From positions 35,740 through 99,739 of the forward strand of contig CAZTOW010000035.1 of NCBI GenBank assembly GCA_964615375.1: a stretch of 64,000 nt of DNA, given 5' to 3'. Below the pieces are notes generated by a model, which did not search any database, was not told the DNA's origin, and worked only from the letters and a program-made list of their open reading frames with translations. Of the stretch, positions 52,313 through 59,860 are shown one piece after another. Each line of letters opens with the position of its first letter. Positions within the stretch are counted from its first letter, which is position 1. Position numbers and translations under genes: made by a program. The DNA comes from CAZKWG01 sp964615375 (GTDB lineage Bacteria; Myxococcota_A; UBA796; CAZKWG01).

Positions 52313-52899
52313 TCGTGATCCCTCCACCATTCCAGGCCATCGGGATCGACGCGGAACCAGAAGAAATCCGGGCTCGCCTCGCTGGCGGCCTCCTCCCCGA
52401 ACACGGCGCTGTGCGCGGCGCACTCTGTGTCACAGACGGGTGCCCGCGGACAGGGGAGGTCCTCCCCATCACGCCCGCCGACCGGGCAGTCGTCACAGAT
52501 CGGCAGCTCGGCGAGCGCCAGCATCAGCGCCAGGTGCGCCCGCTGGAGCTCCTCCTCGGCCTGGGTGCGCGCACGCAGGGCCTCGATGGCGTGGTCGTAG
52601 GGGTCGGCCGCTGCCGGCGTCGGCGTCCAGGGCGCGGGCTCCAGCCCGAGGCGACGGGGCACGCTCATGTCAAGCTCGTAGACCTGATCCTCTTCGGCCC
52701 GGGTGTGCTGATCGACCCGAGCGATCCATCCGTGGCTGTTCAGCCAGGTGAGCGCGCTCTTGACCCGCATGCGCCGCCACTGGAGCGTCGCGCGCAGCTC
52801 GGCGGCGGCTCGGGGGCGCTCGGCGACGAGCAGCAGGATCGCGCGCCCGTCCTCGGGCAGGGCCGCGGCGCGGATGCGCTCCAGCAGCTCATGGATCAT
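52309..52899 (-). CDS. Winged-helix protein with C-terminal Cys cluster
   Basis: A 196-residue protein. An N-terminal winged helix (AAELRATLQWRRMRVKSALT, WLNSHGWIARV, ~residues 30-62) is followed by a helical stretch and a Cys cluster (CDDC, CPRAPVC, CAAHS, ~134-170) that may bind zinc or a Fe-S cluster. It may regulate replication or transcription of the element. It shares four bases with the next start. Confidence 0.55.
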   Translation of the reverse strand: MIHELLERIRAAALPEDGRAILLLVAERPRAAAELRATLQWRRMRVKSALTWLNSHGWIARVDQHTRAEEDQVYELDMSVPRRLGLEPAPWTPTPAAADPYDHAIEALRARTQAEEELQRAHLALMLALAELPICDDCPVGGRDGEDLPCPRAPVCDTECAAHSAVFGEEAASEASPDFFWFRVDPDGLEWWRDHE

Positions 52900-53408
52900 G
52901 GCGCCTCTCCTCGCCGGGCTTCACGTCCGAGCTCAAGGCACGCCTCCGCGAAGCCGTCGGGAAGGCAGATGCCTGGGTCGTTGAGCAGGCTCAGGAGCTG
53001 ACCGTAAGCCTTGCCGCTTGTCTGGGCCGCGTCCCGTGCCCGCTGCAACACCTTCGTGGCCCGGAACGCAAAGGCGATCAACCGGATGGCTTCCCGGACA
53101 TCCGGTCCAGGCTCGTGCCCAGAGGGGAGGGTGCGCCAACCATCCACCGCGATGATCCACGCCCGCTGCACCTCCAGGTAGCATGCGTTCTCAAGGGCGA
53201 GGGGGTAGGGGAAGTGCTCGATGAGCCAGTGTCCAGCGGCCTGCCGAGACTCCACACCGCCGGCCTCGTGGCCCCACCGTAGCGCGATGGCCCTGGCCAG
53301 CAGGTCAATTGCTTGGAGACTTGGCTGCACGTAGTAGCGGTCCATCGTCGTGACGAGCTCCTCAGGCAGGTGCTCGTCCATGGGCCGGATCCAGGCAGGC
53401 CGCGTCAT
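52896..53408 (-). CDS. Hypothetical helical protein
   Basis: A 170-residue protein, mainly helical (AIDLLARAIALRWGHEAGGV; IRLIAFAFRATKVLQRARDA). It overlaps its neighbours by four bases on each side. It has no recognisable domain. Part of the tightly coupled leftward operon. Confidence 0.5.
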   Translation of the reverse strand: MTRPAWIRPMDEHLPEELVTTMDRYYVQPSLQAIDLLARAIALRWGHEAGGVESRQAAGHWLIEHFPYPLALENACYLEVQRAWIIAVDGWRTLPSGHEPGPDVREAIRLIAFAFRATKVLQRARDAAQTSGKAYGQLLSLLNDPGICLPDGFAEACLELGREARRGEAP

Positions 53409-53716
53409 GCCTCTCCTCGCAGCGCTGGACGGGGAGCGCGATGAGACCGCCCGTTCTGCCGCTGGATCAGCGTGACGAGCTCGTCCAGCATTCGCCGGTC
53501 GTGCCCGTCCAGGTTCTCCAGGACGCCCTCAGACAGGACGGCGACCTTGAGATCGGGCCCGAACTGGAGCACCGCGGCGCACGACGCGCAGATGCTGAGG
53601 TCACCCGGGCTGACCTTGTCCGTCTCCGTGACCATGGTGGCGCACTCGATGAGCGCGCCGCACCCAGGGCACCAGTCCTCGGAGAGGGGCAGCGTCAACG
53701 GCATCATTGGGTTCAT
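53405..53716 (-). CDS. Zinc-finger protein, first gene of leftward operon
   Basis: A 103-residue protein with two Cys pairs, CPGC (~residues 16-19) and CASC (~43-46), a treble-clef or zinc-ribbon pattern. The C-terminal part is helical (GHDRRMLDELVTLIQ) with a basic tail. A strong AGGAGG lies 6 bases before the start. The operon from here to 49476 has seven genes linked mostly by four-base overlaps. Confidence 0.55.
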   Translation of the reverse strand: MNPMMPLTLPLSEDWCPGCGALIECATMVTETDKVSPGDLSICASCAAVLQFGPDLKVAVLSEGVLENLDGHDRRMLDELVTLIQRQNGRSHRAPRPALRGEA

Positions 53717-54054
53717 CGGGCACCTCCTGAAGGGACAGGCGAGGCGCCCCGCCGGCAGGCGGGAGGGCATGCCCTCCCCATCGCGCGCGCTCGCCTGGAC
53801 GCGCACGGGAACCTGGGCGGCGGGGGTGTGGGGTCGGTTCCATCCCCCGGCGGCCCCATGCCGCACGCCCACATGCTTTGGGAGCGCTCGCCGAGCTCGC
53901 GCTCGACGACCAGGGAGAAGGTGGGTGAGGCGCGCCCTGCCGCGCGCCTCCGCGCCCCTGCCGTCCAGGGACGCCCCTTAGCCTCCGCGCGGGGCAGGCA
54001 GGGCCCGACGCACGGCGAGGTGTGACCGCGGGCGCCCTGCGCGATCGGGTGACT

Positions 54055-54083
54055 CCGGGGCGGCTGTACGGAGGCCGCCCCGG
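54055..54083. repeat. GC-rich inverted repeat (CCGGGGCGGC/GCCGCCCCGG)
   Basis: Perfect 10-bp arms with a nine-base spacer between the divergent operons. There is no T-run, so it is not a clear terminator. The rest of 53717-54232 (516 bases) holds nothing more that I can support. Confidence 0.45.
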
Positions 54084-54232
54084 CCTGATGGGTACCCCCT
54101 CGCTCCGCGGGCGCGGATCGAGCGAGAGGATCGACCCCTCCTGGTGGGCTAAACGTGAAAGCCGGCGTTAGGAATTGGACCTTTTTTGCCGCCCCCCTGG
54201 GCGTGAGGCTATGATGGAGGAGGAGGTGCTTC

Positions 54233-54403
54233 GTGGCCCGATCCCGACCATCGCCTGTCCCCCGCCCCCCACCTCCCGAGAGCGAGACCCAGCAGGATCG
54301 TCGAATCTCAGATGTGGACTGGCGGCGCATCGAGGACCTGTTTGGGACGGTGGACTTCGATCCCGGATATGACCCGCGGCAAGGACGTCCGCGGCTGTCA
54401 TGA
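54233..54403 (+). CDS. VapB-type antitoxin-like protein, partner toxin decayed
   Basis: A 56-residue protein with a GTG start at 54233 and a strong AGGAGGAGG Shine-Dalgarno. The Pro-rich N-terminus is followed by DWRRIEDLFGTVDFDPGYDP, close to the C-terminal tail of many VapB-like antitoxins. The stop overlaps the start of the toxin remnant (TCATGA), the usual vapBC layout. It is shorter than most VapB and may lack the DNA-binding arm. Confidence 0.55.
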   Translation: MARSRPSPVPRPPPPESETQQDRRISDVDWRRIEDLFGTVDFDPGYDPRQGRPRLS

Positions 54404-54465
54404 TCCTGGTCGACACCTCGATCTGGTCCATGGAGGAGGTGCCATATGGCTGCGACAGCCCGTAG
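54400..54465 (+). pseudogene. VapC PIN toxin remnant (first ten residues only)
   Basis: It starts MILVDTSIWS, the classic opening of a PIN-domain VapC with the first catalytic Asp, then changes to unrelated sequence and stops after 21 codons. The rest of the PIN domain is missing. The next antitoxin gene starts within it, so a second toxin-antitoxin unit seems to have replaced the toxin body. Confidence 0.65.
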
Positions 54466-54682
54466 CGAGCTCGCCGATCTGGCCGACTGGGTGGGGAGCA
54501 CCCATGAGCCCCACGTCGTAGACGGCCGCGAACACCGCGCGATCCTGGTCCCGGAAGAGGACTGGCTCGGGCTCCTGGCTACCCTGGAGCTCATGCGGGC
54601 GCCTGGCGTGGTCCAGTCCATCCTGGACGCCGCCCAGGAGCCCACCGAGGACATGATCCCCTTGGAGGACGTTCCCTGGTGA
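54446..54682 (+). CDS. Phd/YefM-like antitoxin
   Basis: A 78-residue protein with an acidic helical C-terminus (ELMRAPGVVQSILDAAQEPT, IPLEDVPW) and an N-terminal part (ATARSELADLADWVGSTHEP, RAILVPEEDW) that fits the Phd/YefM fold. It overlaps the YoeB toxin gene by four bases. GGAGGAGG precedes the start. It should neutralise the toxin next to it and bind its own promoter. Confidence 0.75.
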   Translation: MAATARSELADLADWVGSTHEPHVVDGREHRAILVPEEDWLGLLATLELMRAPGVVQSILDAAQEPTEDMIPLEDVPW

Positions 54683-54930
54683 GCTGGCGCGTCGTCTTCA
54701 GCCGACAGGCCCTCAAGGATCTGGAACTGCTCCGCCCTGCTGGGCTCCTCCTGCGCGCTCAGGAGCTCGTCGCGCTGCTGACGGTCGATCCCCTCCGCAC
54801 CCCGCCCCCCTGTGGGGACCTGGCCGGGAAGTACTCCCGGCGCATCAACCGCCAGCACCGGCTGGTGTACGAGCTCGACACGGAGGCTCAGGCTGTGCGT
54901 GTCCTGCGCATGTGGACGCACTACGAGTAG
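54679..54930 (+). CDS. yoeB: YoeB/Txe-family mRNA endonuclease toxin
   Basis: An 83-residue toxin of the RelE superfamily. Telling features are VVFSRQALKDLELL at the start, LAGKYSRRINRQHRLVYEL in the middle and the HY near the end (MWTHYE), which matches the YoeB active site with its C-terminal His-Tyr. It cleaves mRNA at the ribosome. The length is typical. All catalytic positions appear intact, so it should be active. Confidence 0.85.
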   Translation: MSWRVVFSRQALKDLELLRPAGLLLRAQELVALLTVDPLRTPPPCGDLAGKYSRRINRQHRLVYELDTEAQAVRVLRMWTHYE

Positions 54931-54935
54931 CGCTC

Positions 54936-55337
54936 TCATGCGGCCCTCGCGGTGACGGCGGCGACGAGGGCGAGGCCGGCGATGGGGACGCGGCGGGCGG
55001 TGGGCTCGGGGGCGCCGGGCGCGGCCTGGGGGCGCAGCACCGCCAGCCAGACGTCTCCCTCGGGGCGCAGGTCGAGCAGCTCCACGGCCTGGCCGTCGAG
55101 CTGGAGGGGGAGGGTGGAGAGCAAGCGGGGTGATGGCACTCCGCTGACGATCTCCCACACGTCTTCGGCCGAGAGCTTTAGCACCATGCGCAGCTTGCGC
55201 AACATGGGCACTGTTAGCGTTCTTTCGCCATTTTCAAGGTTCGCAATGTGCTCGCGGGTGACCTCACACTGGTCAGCCACGCTCTGCTGCGTGAGACCTG
55301 CTTGTCGTCGCCGCTGTTTTAGTAGGGTGTCACCCAT
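54936..55337 (-). CDS. XRE-family HTH regulator
   Basis: A 133-residue protein. The N-terminal ~60 residues are an XRE helix-turn-helix (KQRRRQAGLTQQSVADQCEV then TREHIANLENGERTLT). The C-terminal part (~70-133) is beta-rich. No Shine-Dalgarno precedes the start at 55337. It faces another XRE gene across 60 bases, like the paired repressors of phage switches. An operator of consensus GTAGCYNNNRGCTAC lies 10 bases upstream of the start. It is five bases from the convergent yoeB stop. Confidence 0.8.
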   Translation of the reverse strand: MGDTLLKQRRRQAGLTQQSVADQCEVTREHIANLENGERTLTVPMLRKLRMVLKLSAEDVWEIVSGVPSPRLLSTLPLQLDGQAVELLDLRPEGDVWLAVLRPQAAPGAPEPTARRVPIAGLALVAAVTARAA

Positions 55338-55346
55338 GGCTACATG

Positions 55347-55361
55347 GTAGCTGTTGGCTAC
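55347..55361. promoter_or_regulatory. XRE operator O1 (GTAGCTGTTGGCTAC)
   Basis: A 15-bp near-perfect inverted repeat between the two divergent XRE genes. The overlapping GCTACATGGTAGC (55339-55351) adds an inverted 5-3-5 half-site pair. The same consensus recurs at 55786 and 55811. Confidence 0.65.
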
Positions 55362-55397
55362 GGTTTCCGCAATCGGCCATGGCGGTAACACCGTAAG

Positions 55398-55778
55398 ATG
55401 GCCATCTCCATCGCGAACCAGCTCAGAGAAGCACGAATCCAGGCGGGCCTCACTCAGGCCGAACTCGCAGAGAAGATTGGCGTTGCACGCCCGACCATCA
55501 CCCAGATCGAGGCGGGAAAGCCAACCACGACTGCGACGCTTGAAGCATGGGCGGTGGCCTGCAAGTGTGAGTTCGTGATCCAGCAGAGTAGGTCGGAGGT
55601 GATCGTACTCGCAGGTGCTCTTCCCAGACCATTGCAGCCGCTCGCAATCAGCCTTCTACGGCTGCTTCCATCTCTCGATCCCCTTGATCGCCGAACGCTG
55701 GCTCTGCTGGTTGACGGCTGGAACGCTGCCTACCCTTCCGCCGCCGATGATTGTCAAGGAATTGTCAAGTCGGGGTAG
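55398..55778 (+). CDS. XRE-family HTH regulator (divergent partner)
   Basis: A 126-residue protein with a clear XRE helix-turn-helix at ~residues 8-60 (ANQLREARIQAGLTQAELAE then KIGVARPTITQIEAGK). The C-terminal half is helical and Leu-rich. It lacks a strong Shine-Dalgarno, so its message may be leaderless. With the opposite XRE gene and shared operators it could form a lysis-lysogeny type or maintenance switch. Confidence 0.8.
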   Translation: MAISIANQLREARIQAGLTQAELAEKIGVARPTITQIEAGKPTTTATLEAWAVACKCEFVIQQSRSEVIVLAGALPRPLQPLAISLLRLLPSLDPLDRRTLALLVDGWNAAYPSAADDCQGIVKSG

Positions 55779-55785
55779 ATGATAG

Positions 55786-55825
55786 GTAGCTGATAGCTAC
55801 ATCGAGTAGTGTAGCCGTCAGCTAC
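55786..55825. promoter_or_regulatory. XRE operators O2 and O3
   Basis: GTAGCTGATAGCTAC (55786-55800, perfect 6-3-6) and GTAGCCGTCAGCTAC (55811-55825, one changed pair), 25 bases apart. They lie in the 137-base gap between two convergent genes, where an operator would not normally serve a known gene. An unseen transcript starting here and running antisense to the PIN toxin gene is possible. Confidence 0.6.
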
Positions 55826-55915
55826 ATGCTGACCGCAACCCACCATCCCCCGCCCCTCCGCCCCTCGGGCGACGAGCTGCGCCAGCGCTTCGCAGCGCTG
55901 CGGGAGGAGGTCCGC

Positions 55916-56338
55916 TCACCCCACAAGCCCAAGCTGGTCCACCATCGCGCGTGGGCTGACGACGCGGCCCGGGAAGTGGTCGGCCTCGATGAGGGCCCGC
56001 TCGCTGGTGACGAGGATCGCTCCAGGCTCAGCCTCCAAGAGCGCCCAGAGATGTGCGTCATCGGGATCGGGACAGGGCATGCTGGCGGGGGCGGGTGTGA
56101 GGTAGCGCGCTCGGCTGACGAGCCCGCCAACGAGCCGCGCCACGGCACCATCATGGAGTCCATGGCGGCGTTGATGGTGAGCCCGCGTGAGCACACGCTC
56201 ATACTCCTCTGCGAGGGAGGGGCTGAGCAGCAGCGCGATCTGCTGGCGCAGTGCCGCCAGCAACAGGATCTGCGGTGCGCGCCCTGGATTCCGACTCACG
56301 AGGGCACTGACGAGGACACTGGTGTCGAGGATGATCAC
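55916..56338 (-). CDS. PIN-domain toxin (VapC-like, COG1569 type)
   Basis: A 140-residue PIN-domain RNase. The acidic residues are in place: Asp5 in MIILDTSVLVSALV, Glu in SLAEEYERVL, and DPDDAHLWALLEA with the closing VTSERAL. It starts with a GTG at 56338 that overlaps the antitoxin stop by four bases. It likely cleaves tRNA or rRNA when freed. The operator pair O2/O3 lies just beyond its 3' end. Confidence 0.8.
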   Translation of the reverse strand: MIILDTSVLVSALVSRNPGRAPQILLLAALRQQIALLLSPSLAEEYERVLTRAHHQRRHGLHDGAVARLVGGLVSRARYLTPAPASMPCPDPDDAHLWALLEAEPGAILVTSERALIEADHFPGRVVSPRAMVDQLGLVG

Positions 56339-56559
56339 GTAGGCCGGGCCATCTCCCGCCGAACCTGGCGTACCACGTCGGTCGCGAAGGCGTCAGCTTC
56401 CTCATCGCCCAGGGTGCCACCAGCGCTGAAGACCAGGGCCACCAACTCCGAGGTGTCGTCCTGCTTGTGTCCGAGCAGAGCCACGCCAGCGAGGGTGTCC
56501 TCGCTGATCTCGGTTTCAATGCCCTCCTTGATGGGCGAGAGCTGGGTGGAGCGGGCCAT
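56335..56559 (-). CDS. Antitoxin partner of PIN toxin
   Basis: A 74-residue acidic protein (SEDTLAGVALLGHKQDDTSE; GGTLGDEEADAFATDVVRQV) directly upstream of the PIN toxin with a four-base overlap. GGAGGT lies 4 bases before the ATG at 56559. It is not a member of a family that I can name with confidence; the antitoxin role is from position. Confidence 0.6.
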   Translation of the reverse strand: MARSTQLSPIKEGIETEISEDTLAGVALLGHKQDDTSELVALVFSAGGTLGDEEADAFATDVVRQVRREMARPT

Positions 56560-56628
56560 GACGACCTCCAAGGGAGATCCTACCACGTCCCCGCCGGGGT
56601 CGCACCCCCCGCCCCTCCACGTAGAGGT

Positions 56629-56835
56629 TCACCAGCCCTCATCACGGTTCTGGAGCACGGCATCGCTCACGGAGCGCGTGGTCTGGATCCGCTGCTCGCC
56701 GAGGCCAGCAGGCTTTTCGCGTGTGCGTCGGCTGATGGTCCCCGGCTTCGGAGCGCTGAGCGCATCCAGCGCCTCACGCTCGACAGGGCTCCAATCCGTA
56801 TCGGGCTGGCCGGCGGCGCGGCGAGACAGAGCCAT
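56629..56835 (-). CDS. Hypothetical small basic protein
   Basis: A 68-residue protein starting at 56835 with GGAGGT five bases upstream. It is Arg/Pro/Ser rich (DTDWSPVEREALDALSAPKP then SRRTREKPAGLGEQR). It is divergent from the gene at 56860 with only 24 bases between starts. No family recognised. Confidence 0.45.
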   Translation of the reverse strand: MALSRRAAGQPDTDWSPVEREALDALSAPKPGTISRRTREKPAGLGEQRIQTTRSVSDAVLQNRDEGW

Positions 56836-56859
56836 GGCGACCTCCACAGAGAGCGTACC

Positions 56860-57264
56860 ATGATCGCCGCGTCCTCGCCCGTGGCCGCTCCACCCCAGCA
56901 GGAGCTGTTCAGCGCCTCAGAGCTCTGGCTGCTCGCCGAGATCGCCGCGCACCGGATCGAGTGGGCCCGGATCGCGCTCCAGGATCCGACCCTGCGGGGG
57001 CGCGAGGTCGAGGACCTGCGTGTCGCTCGCGCCCTGGTCACCGCGCTCCAGCTCGTGACCGGCCAGATCACGCTGCCCGCCCGCGAGGCGTATGCGCTGA
57101 CCTGCGTGCTGATGTGGGATCTGGAGGTCCCGTACTACCTGCGCTGGTGGCGCTCGAAGTGCCGGGACCAGGACCTCAACGCGCGCTGGCGCGTGGTCCA
57201 CAAGCTGAAGAGCCTGGTGTGGTGCGCTCGCACCCACGCCTGGCCTTACGAGAGGGGGCATTGA
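56860..57264 (+). CDS. Hypothetical protein, first gene of pre-integrase operon
   Basis: A 134-residue helical protein with aromatic/basic segments (LWLLAEIAAHRIEWARIALQ; YLRWWRSKCRDQDLNARWRV). Its stop overlaps the next start by one base (TGATG). It opens a rightward run of small genes ending in the integrase. Unrecognised. Confidence 0.55.
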   Translation: MIAASSPVAAPPQQELFSASELWLLAEIAAHRIEWARIALQDPTLRGREVEDLRVARALVTALQLVTGQITLPAREAYALTCVLMWDLEVPYYLRWWRSKCRDQDLNARWRVVHKLKSLVWCARTHAWPYERGH

Positions 57265-58136
57265 TGGACGTTCTCGTGTGCGCGCATGGCCACCCGGTGC
57301 CCGAGGTCTGCCCGGCGTGCCAGCGTGAGGAGGAGGCCAGGGCGGCCTACCACCCCACGACCCTCGCCCTGCTGGAGGCGCAGGCGGCCCTGGAGGACGT
57401 GCTCCAGGGGCGTGACCTGCGTGCGCTCCCCCAAGGCTCCGACCCCACCTTGGACGCCGCGGTGCTCCGCGCAGGGGAGGCCGCGATCACCTGGCTGCTC
57501 GCCGGTGGCCCGGATCGGGACGCCCAGGACCCGGACCTGCGCAAGCACCTGGGCAAGGTGTGGACGCAGCGCGAGCACCCGCCCACGCGGCGCGCCATGG
57601 ATCGTCGCCGGAGCGCTCCAGCGCTCCGGGGCCTGCCCGCGGAGCTGAGCGCAGAGCTCGCCGCGCTCCCGCCCGAGGTCCTCGTCGAGATCACGCGCAT
57701 CCAGGAGCGGATCGAGGCGCGGGGCCTGGTCCAGGCGCTCGGTCGAGCGATGGAGGGGATCCGTCCGTCGGAGCTTAACCCGATGCCCGTGGCCATGGGC
57801 GGCTGGAGCTGGGAGGGCATTGCGCTGAACCCCATGCAGACCATCCTGCACCTCACCCAGGCCGTCGCCGCGCGGCTGGACCCGGAGGTCCTGGCGCGCC
57901 CCTGGGCCTGGCTCGGGCTGGTCCTCCAGCGGACGCTCCAGCGCCAGGAGCGCCCGCTCCGCAGCCAGGTAAGCGAGCCCCCGGTCAGCCTGACGGTGTT
58001 GGGGCCTGGTGGCGTGGTCGCGCACCTCAACATCTTCTTCTCCTCGGTGCCCGAGGACCGGCTGATCGCCGTCCAGCGGGCGCTCTACGAGCTGATCGCG
58101 GCGCTGCTGGACGCGCCGCCGATGGAGAGCGCATGA
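57264..58136 (+). CDS. Hypothetical protein with N-terminal Cys pair
   Basis: A 290-residue protein. The N-terminus holds HGHPVPEVCPACQ (a CxxC zinc-knuckle shape), then helices (DPDLRKHLGKVWTQREHPPT) and a C-terminal beta/alpha part (SLTVLGPGGVVAHLNIFFSS). Family unknown. It overlaps the next gene by four bases. Confidence 0.55.
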   Translation: MDVLVCAHGHPVPEVCPACQREEEARAAYHPTTLALLEAQAALEDVLQGRDLRALPQGSDPTLDAAVLRAGEAAITWLLAGGPDRDAQDPDLRKHLGKVWTQREHPPTRRAMDRRRSAPALRGLPAELSAELAALPPEVLVEITRIQERIEARGLVQALGRAMEGIRPSELNPMPVAMGGWSWEGIALNPMQTILHLTQAVAARLDPEVLARPWAWLGLVLQRTLQRQERPLRSQVSEPPVSLTVLGPGGVVAHLNIFFSSVPEDRLIAVQRALYELIAALLDAPPMESA

Positions 58137-58594
58137 GCACGATCACCTCGTCTGTGTTTCTCGCGCCAGAGATCTGGCGGCGGGTCAACGAGCACGCCGC
58201 CATCGGGATGGCCGCCCAGAAGTACAGCTTCGGGCAGACCCGGCGTGTGCGCATCTACGTCCTCCCCGCGGACGAGCTGCCCGAGGACGGCGTGGTGGAG
58301 TACGCCGACCCGCTCACGGACACCTACGGCCAGGCCATCCGACGCGGCGGGGTCTGGACGCAGCCTCCGCGTGGCACCGACCCCGTGTTCCTGGAGCTTG
58401 CTCCCTGGGATGAGGAGGAGGGTGAGGAGGATGAGGACGAGGAGGACTTCGTGGATGAGCTGATCGCAGAGCAGGAGGCCGCAACCCCTGGGTTCGCCGC
58501 CCGAGTGGACGACGCCCTCCTTCGACGTGGATCGAGGCTGGATGTGGACGATGAGGTCGCGTCCTTCTGGCACGACGTGGATCCTGGCCGATGA
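58133..58594 (+). CDS. Hypothetical acidic protein
   Basis: A 153-residue protein. A beta/alpha N-terminal part (QTRRVRIYVLPADELPEDGV) leads to an acidic stretch (EEEGEEDEDEEDFVDE, ~100-115). It is coupled to both neighbours by four-base overlaps. No family recognised. Confidence 0.5.
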   Translation: MSTITSSVFLAPEIWRRVNEHAAIGMAAQKYSFGQTRRVRIYVLPADELPEDGVVEYADPLTDTYGQAIRRGGVWTQPPRGTDPVFLELAPWDEEEGEEDEDEEDFVDELIAEQEAATPGFAARVDDALLRRGSRLDVDDEVASFWHDVDPGR

Positions 58595-59211
58595 GCGCCA
58601 CCTTCACCCCCTCCTGGGCTCCCCCCGAGGAGCAGCGCACCCTCACCCAGCGGGAGTGGGTGGTCGAGGGCGGCCTGCGCTTCCACGGCGCGAGCGTGCT
58701 CAACTGGCGCTTCCGGTGCCCATCGTGTGGGCACGTCGCGAAGGTCCGCGAGCTCAAGGAGCGCGGCCAGCCCCCTCAGCTCCTCGGGCGGGAGTGCCTG
58801 GGCCGCTACACGGCCGCGGGCGCCTACCCGGGCACGGGTCCCGGTCCGTGCGACTACACCTGCATCGGGCTGATCAACCTGGCGCCGATCACGGTGGTCC
58901 TGCCCGATGGCTCACGGATGTCCGCGTTCGCCTTCGCCAGTGCTCGCGACGCGCTCGGCATGCTGTTGCCGCCGACCCGGGCAGGCTGGCGGCTGGAGGC
59001 CGATGAGACCTTCCTGCGGGACACGGTTCGGCACGGCGACCGGATCCGGCTGATCGTCTACGAGGCCGGCGAGCCCGATCGCTGGATCATGCGCTCGGGT
59101 CCAGGGGACATGGACGACATCGCGCTGCGCCTGAAGGGCGACTTCCACGGGATCGCGGACAGCCCGGAGGCCGGCATGGAGGCCCTCGACGGCTGGGTGG
59201 AGGGGCCATGA
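58591..59211 (+). CDS. VVA0879-family phage protein with C-terminal extension
   Basis: A 206-residue protein. Residues ~38-95 match the phage VVA0879-type module: FRCPSCGHVAKV, then GRECLGRY, then GPGPCDYTCIGL. Two Cys pairs likely bind zinc. After this lies a ~110-residue mixed alpha/beta extension (LRDTVRHGDRIRLIVYEAGE). Such proteins are found almost only in phages and prophages, which supports the mobile nature of this region. Confidence 0.7.
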   Translation: MSATFTPSWAPPEEQRTLTQREWVVEGGLRFHGASVLNWRFRCPSCGHVAKVRELKERGQPPQLLGRECLGRYTAAGAYPGTGPGPCDYTCIGLINLAPITVVLPDGSRMSAFAFASARDALGMLLPPTRAGWRLEADETFLRDTVRHGDRIRLIVYEAGEPDRWIMRSGPGDMDDIALRLKGDFHGIADSPEAGMEALDGWVEGP

Positions 59212-59480
59212 GCGAGGAGACCACTACCGACAGGGAGGCCGGGTGGGCCTTCCGTCGTCTGCGCGCGCGGTTGGACACGCTCCTGCCTGACCTTGCGCGT
59301 ATCCACACAGAGACATCCCCAGAAGTCCTCCGAGCCTACCTGGACCAGTCCGCAGGCTTGCGACTGGACGAGCTCATCGAGATACTTGCCATGCTGCGTC
59401 TGCTCGCCCGTGTGCATCCCTTCGTCGTTGACCTGGAGATCCGCCATCGCCTCCGTGTTGGGGGCCCGTCATGTTCATGA
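59208..59480 (+). CDS. Hypothetical helical protein
   Basis: A 90-residue helical protein (RRLRARLDTLLPDLARIHTE; LDELIEILAMLRLLARVHPF). It is coupled upstream by ATGA and overlaps the next gene by ten bases. Unrecognised. Confidence 0.5.
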   Translation: MSEETTTDREAGWAFRRLRARLDTLLPDLARIHTETSPEVLRAYLDQSAGLRLDELIEILAMLRLLARVHPFVVDLEIRHRLRVGGPSCS

Positions 59481-59860
59481 GCGAGTTGTCAGCGCCTAGA
59501 AACTTCCGGCTCCGCAAGTGGAGCTTCGAGAATCAGGAGTACACTGGGCTCATCTGCGTTGTCTGCGGGTATTGCGCGGATCCCGAAGACCCCGCCACGG
59601 CGGATCAGGCCGCGCTCAACCGCGCGGCCGACAGGCACGACTGCCCGACACCTGCCTACGAGTGGGATCTGTGGCGGCGCCACGCCTGGGATGAGGGTGT
59701 AGACCCCGAGCTCGCCGACCTCGGCAGAGACGTGTATCGGGAGTGCGTCCAGCACAACTGGAACCTGCGCATCGATGACGAAGGGATGATCCGCCGGGCG
59801 CTCGATGCGCCCGAGGAGACGCGCATGTGGTGGGAGCGGCTGCTCCTGGAGGAGCTCTGA
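59471..59860 (+). CDS. Hypothetical protein with CxxC
   Basis: A 129-residue protein with CVVCGYC (~residues 29-35) and HDC (~56), which may form a zinc site. The rest is helical and acidic (WDEGVDPELADLGRDVYREC). It starts at 59471, or at the Met two codons later. Unrecognised. Confidence 0.5.
   Translation: MFMSELSAPRNFRLRKWSFENQEYTGLICVVCGYCADPEDPATADQAALNRAADRHDCPTPAYEWDLWRRHAWDEGVDPELADLGRDVYRECVQHNWNLRIDDEGMIRRALDAPEETRMWWERLLLEEL

Noticed and set aside
54055..54083. GC-rich hairpin as an intrinsic terminator
   Set aside because: It lies between divergent genes and no T-run follows the stem.
55826..56863. A 345-codon plus-strand frame starting right after operators O2/O3
   Set aside because: It runs antisense to the PIN toxin and its antitoxin and reads as low complexity; only a short or non-coding transcript could be real.
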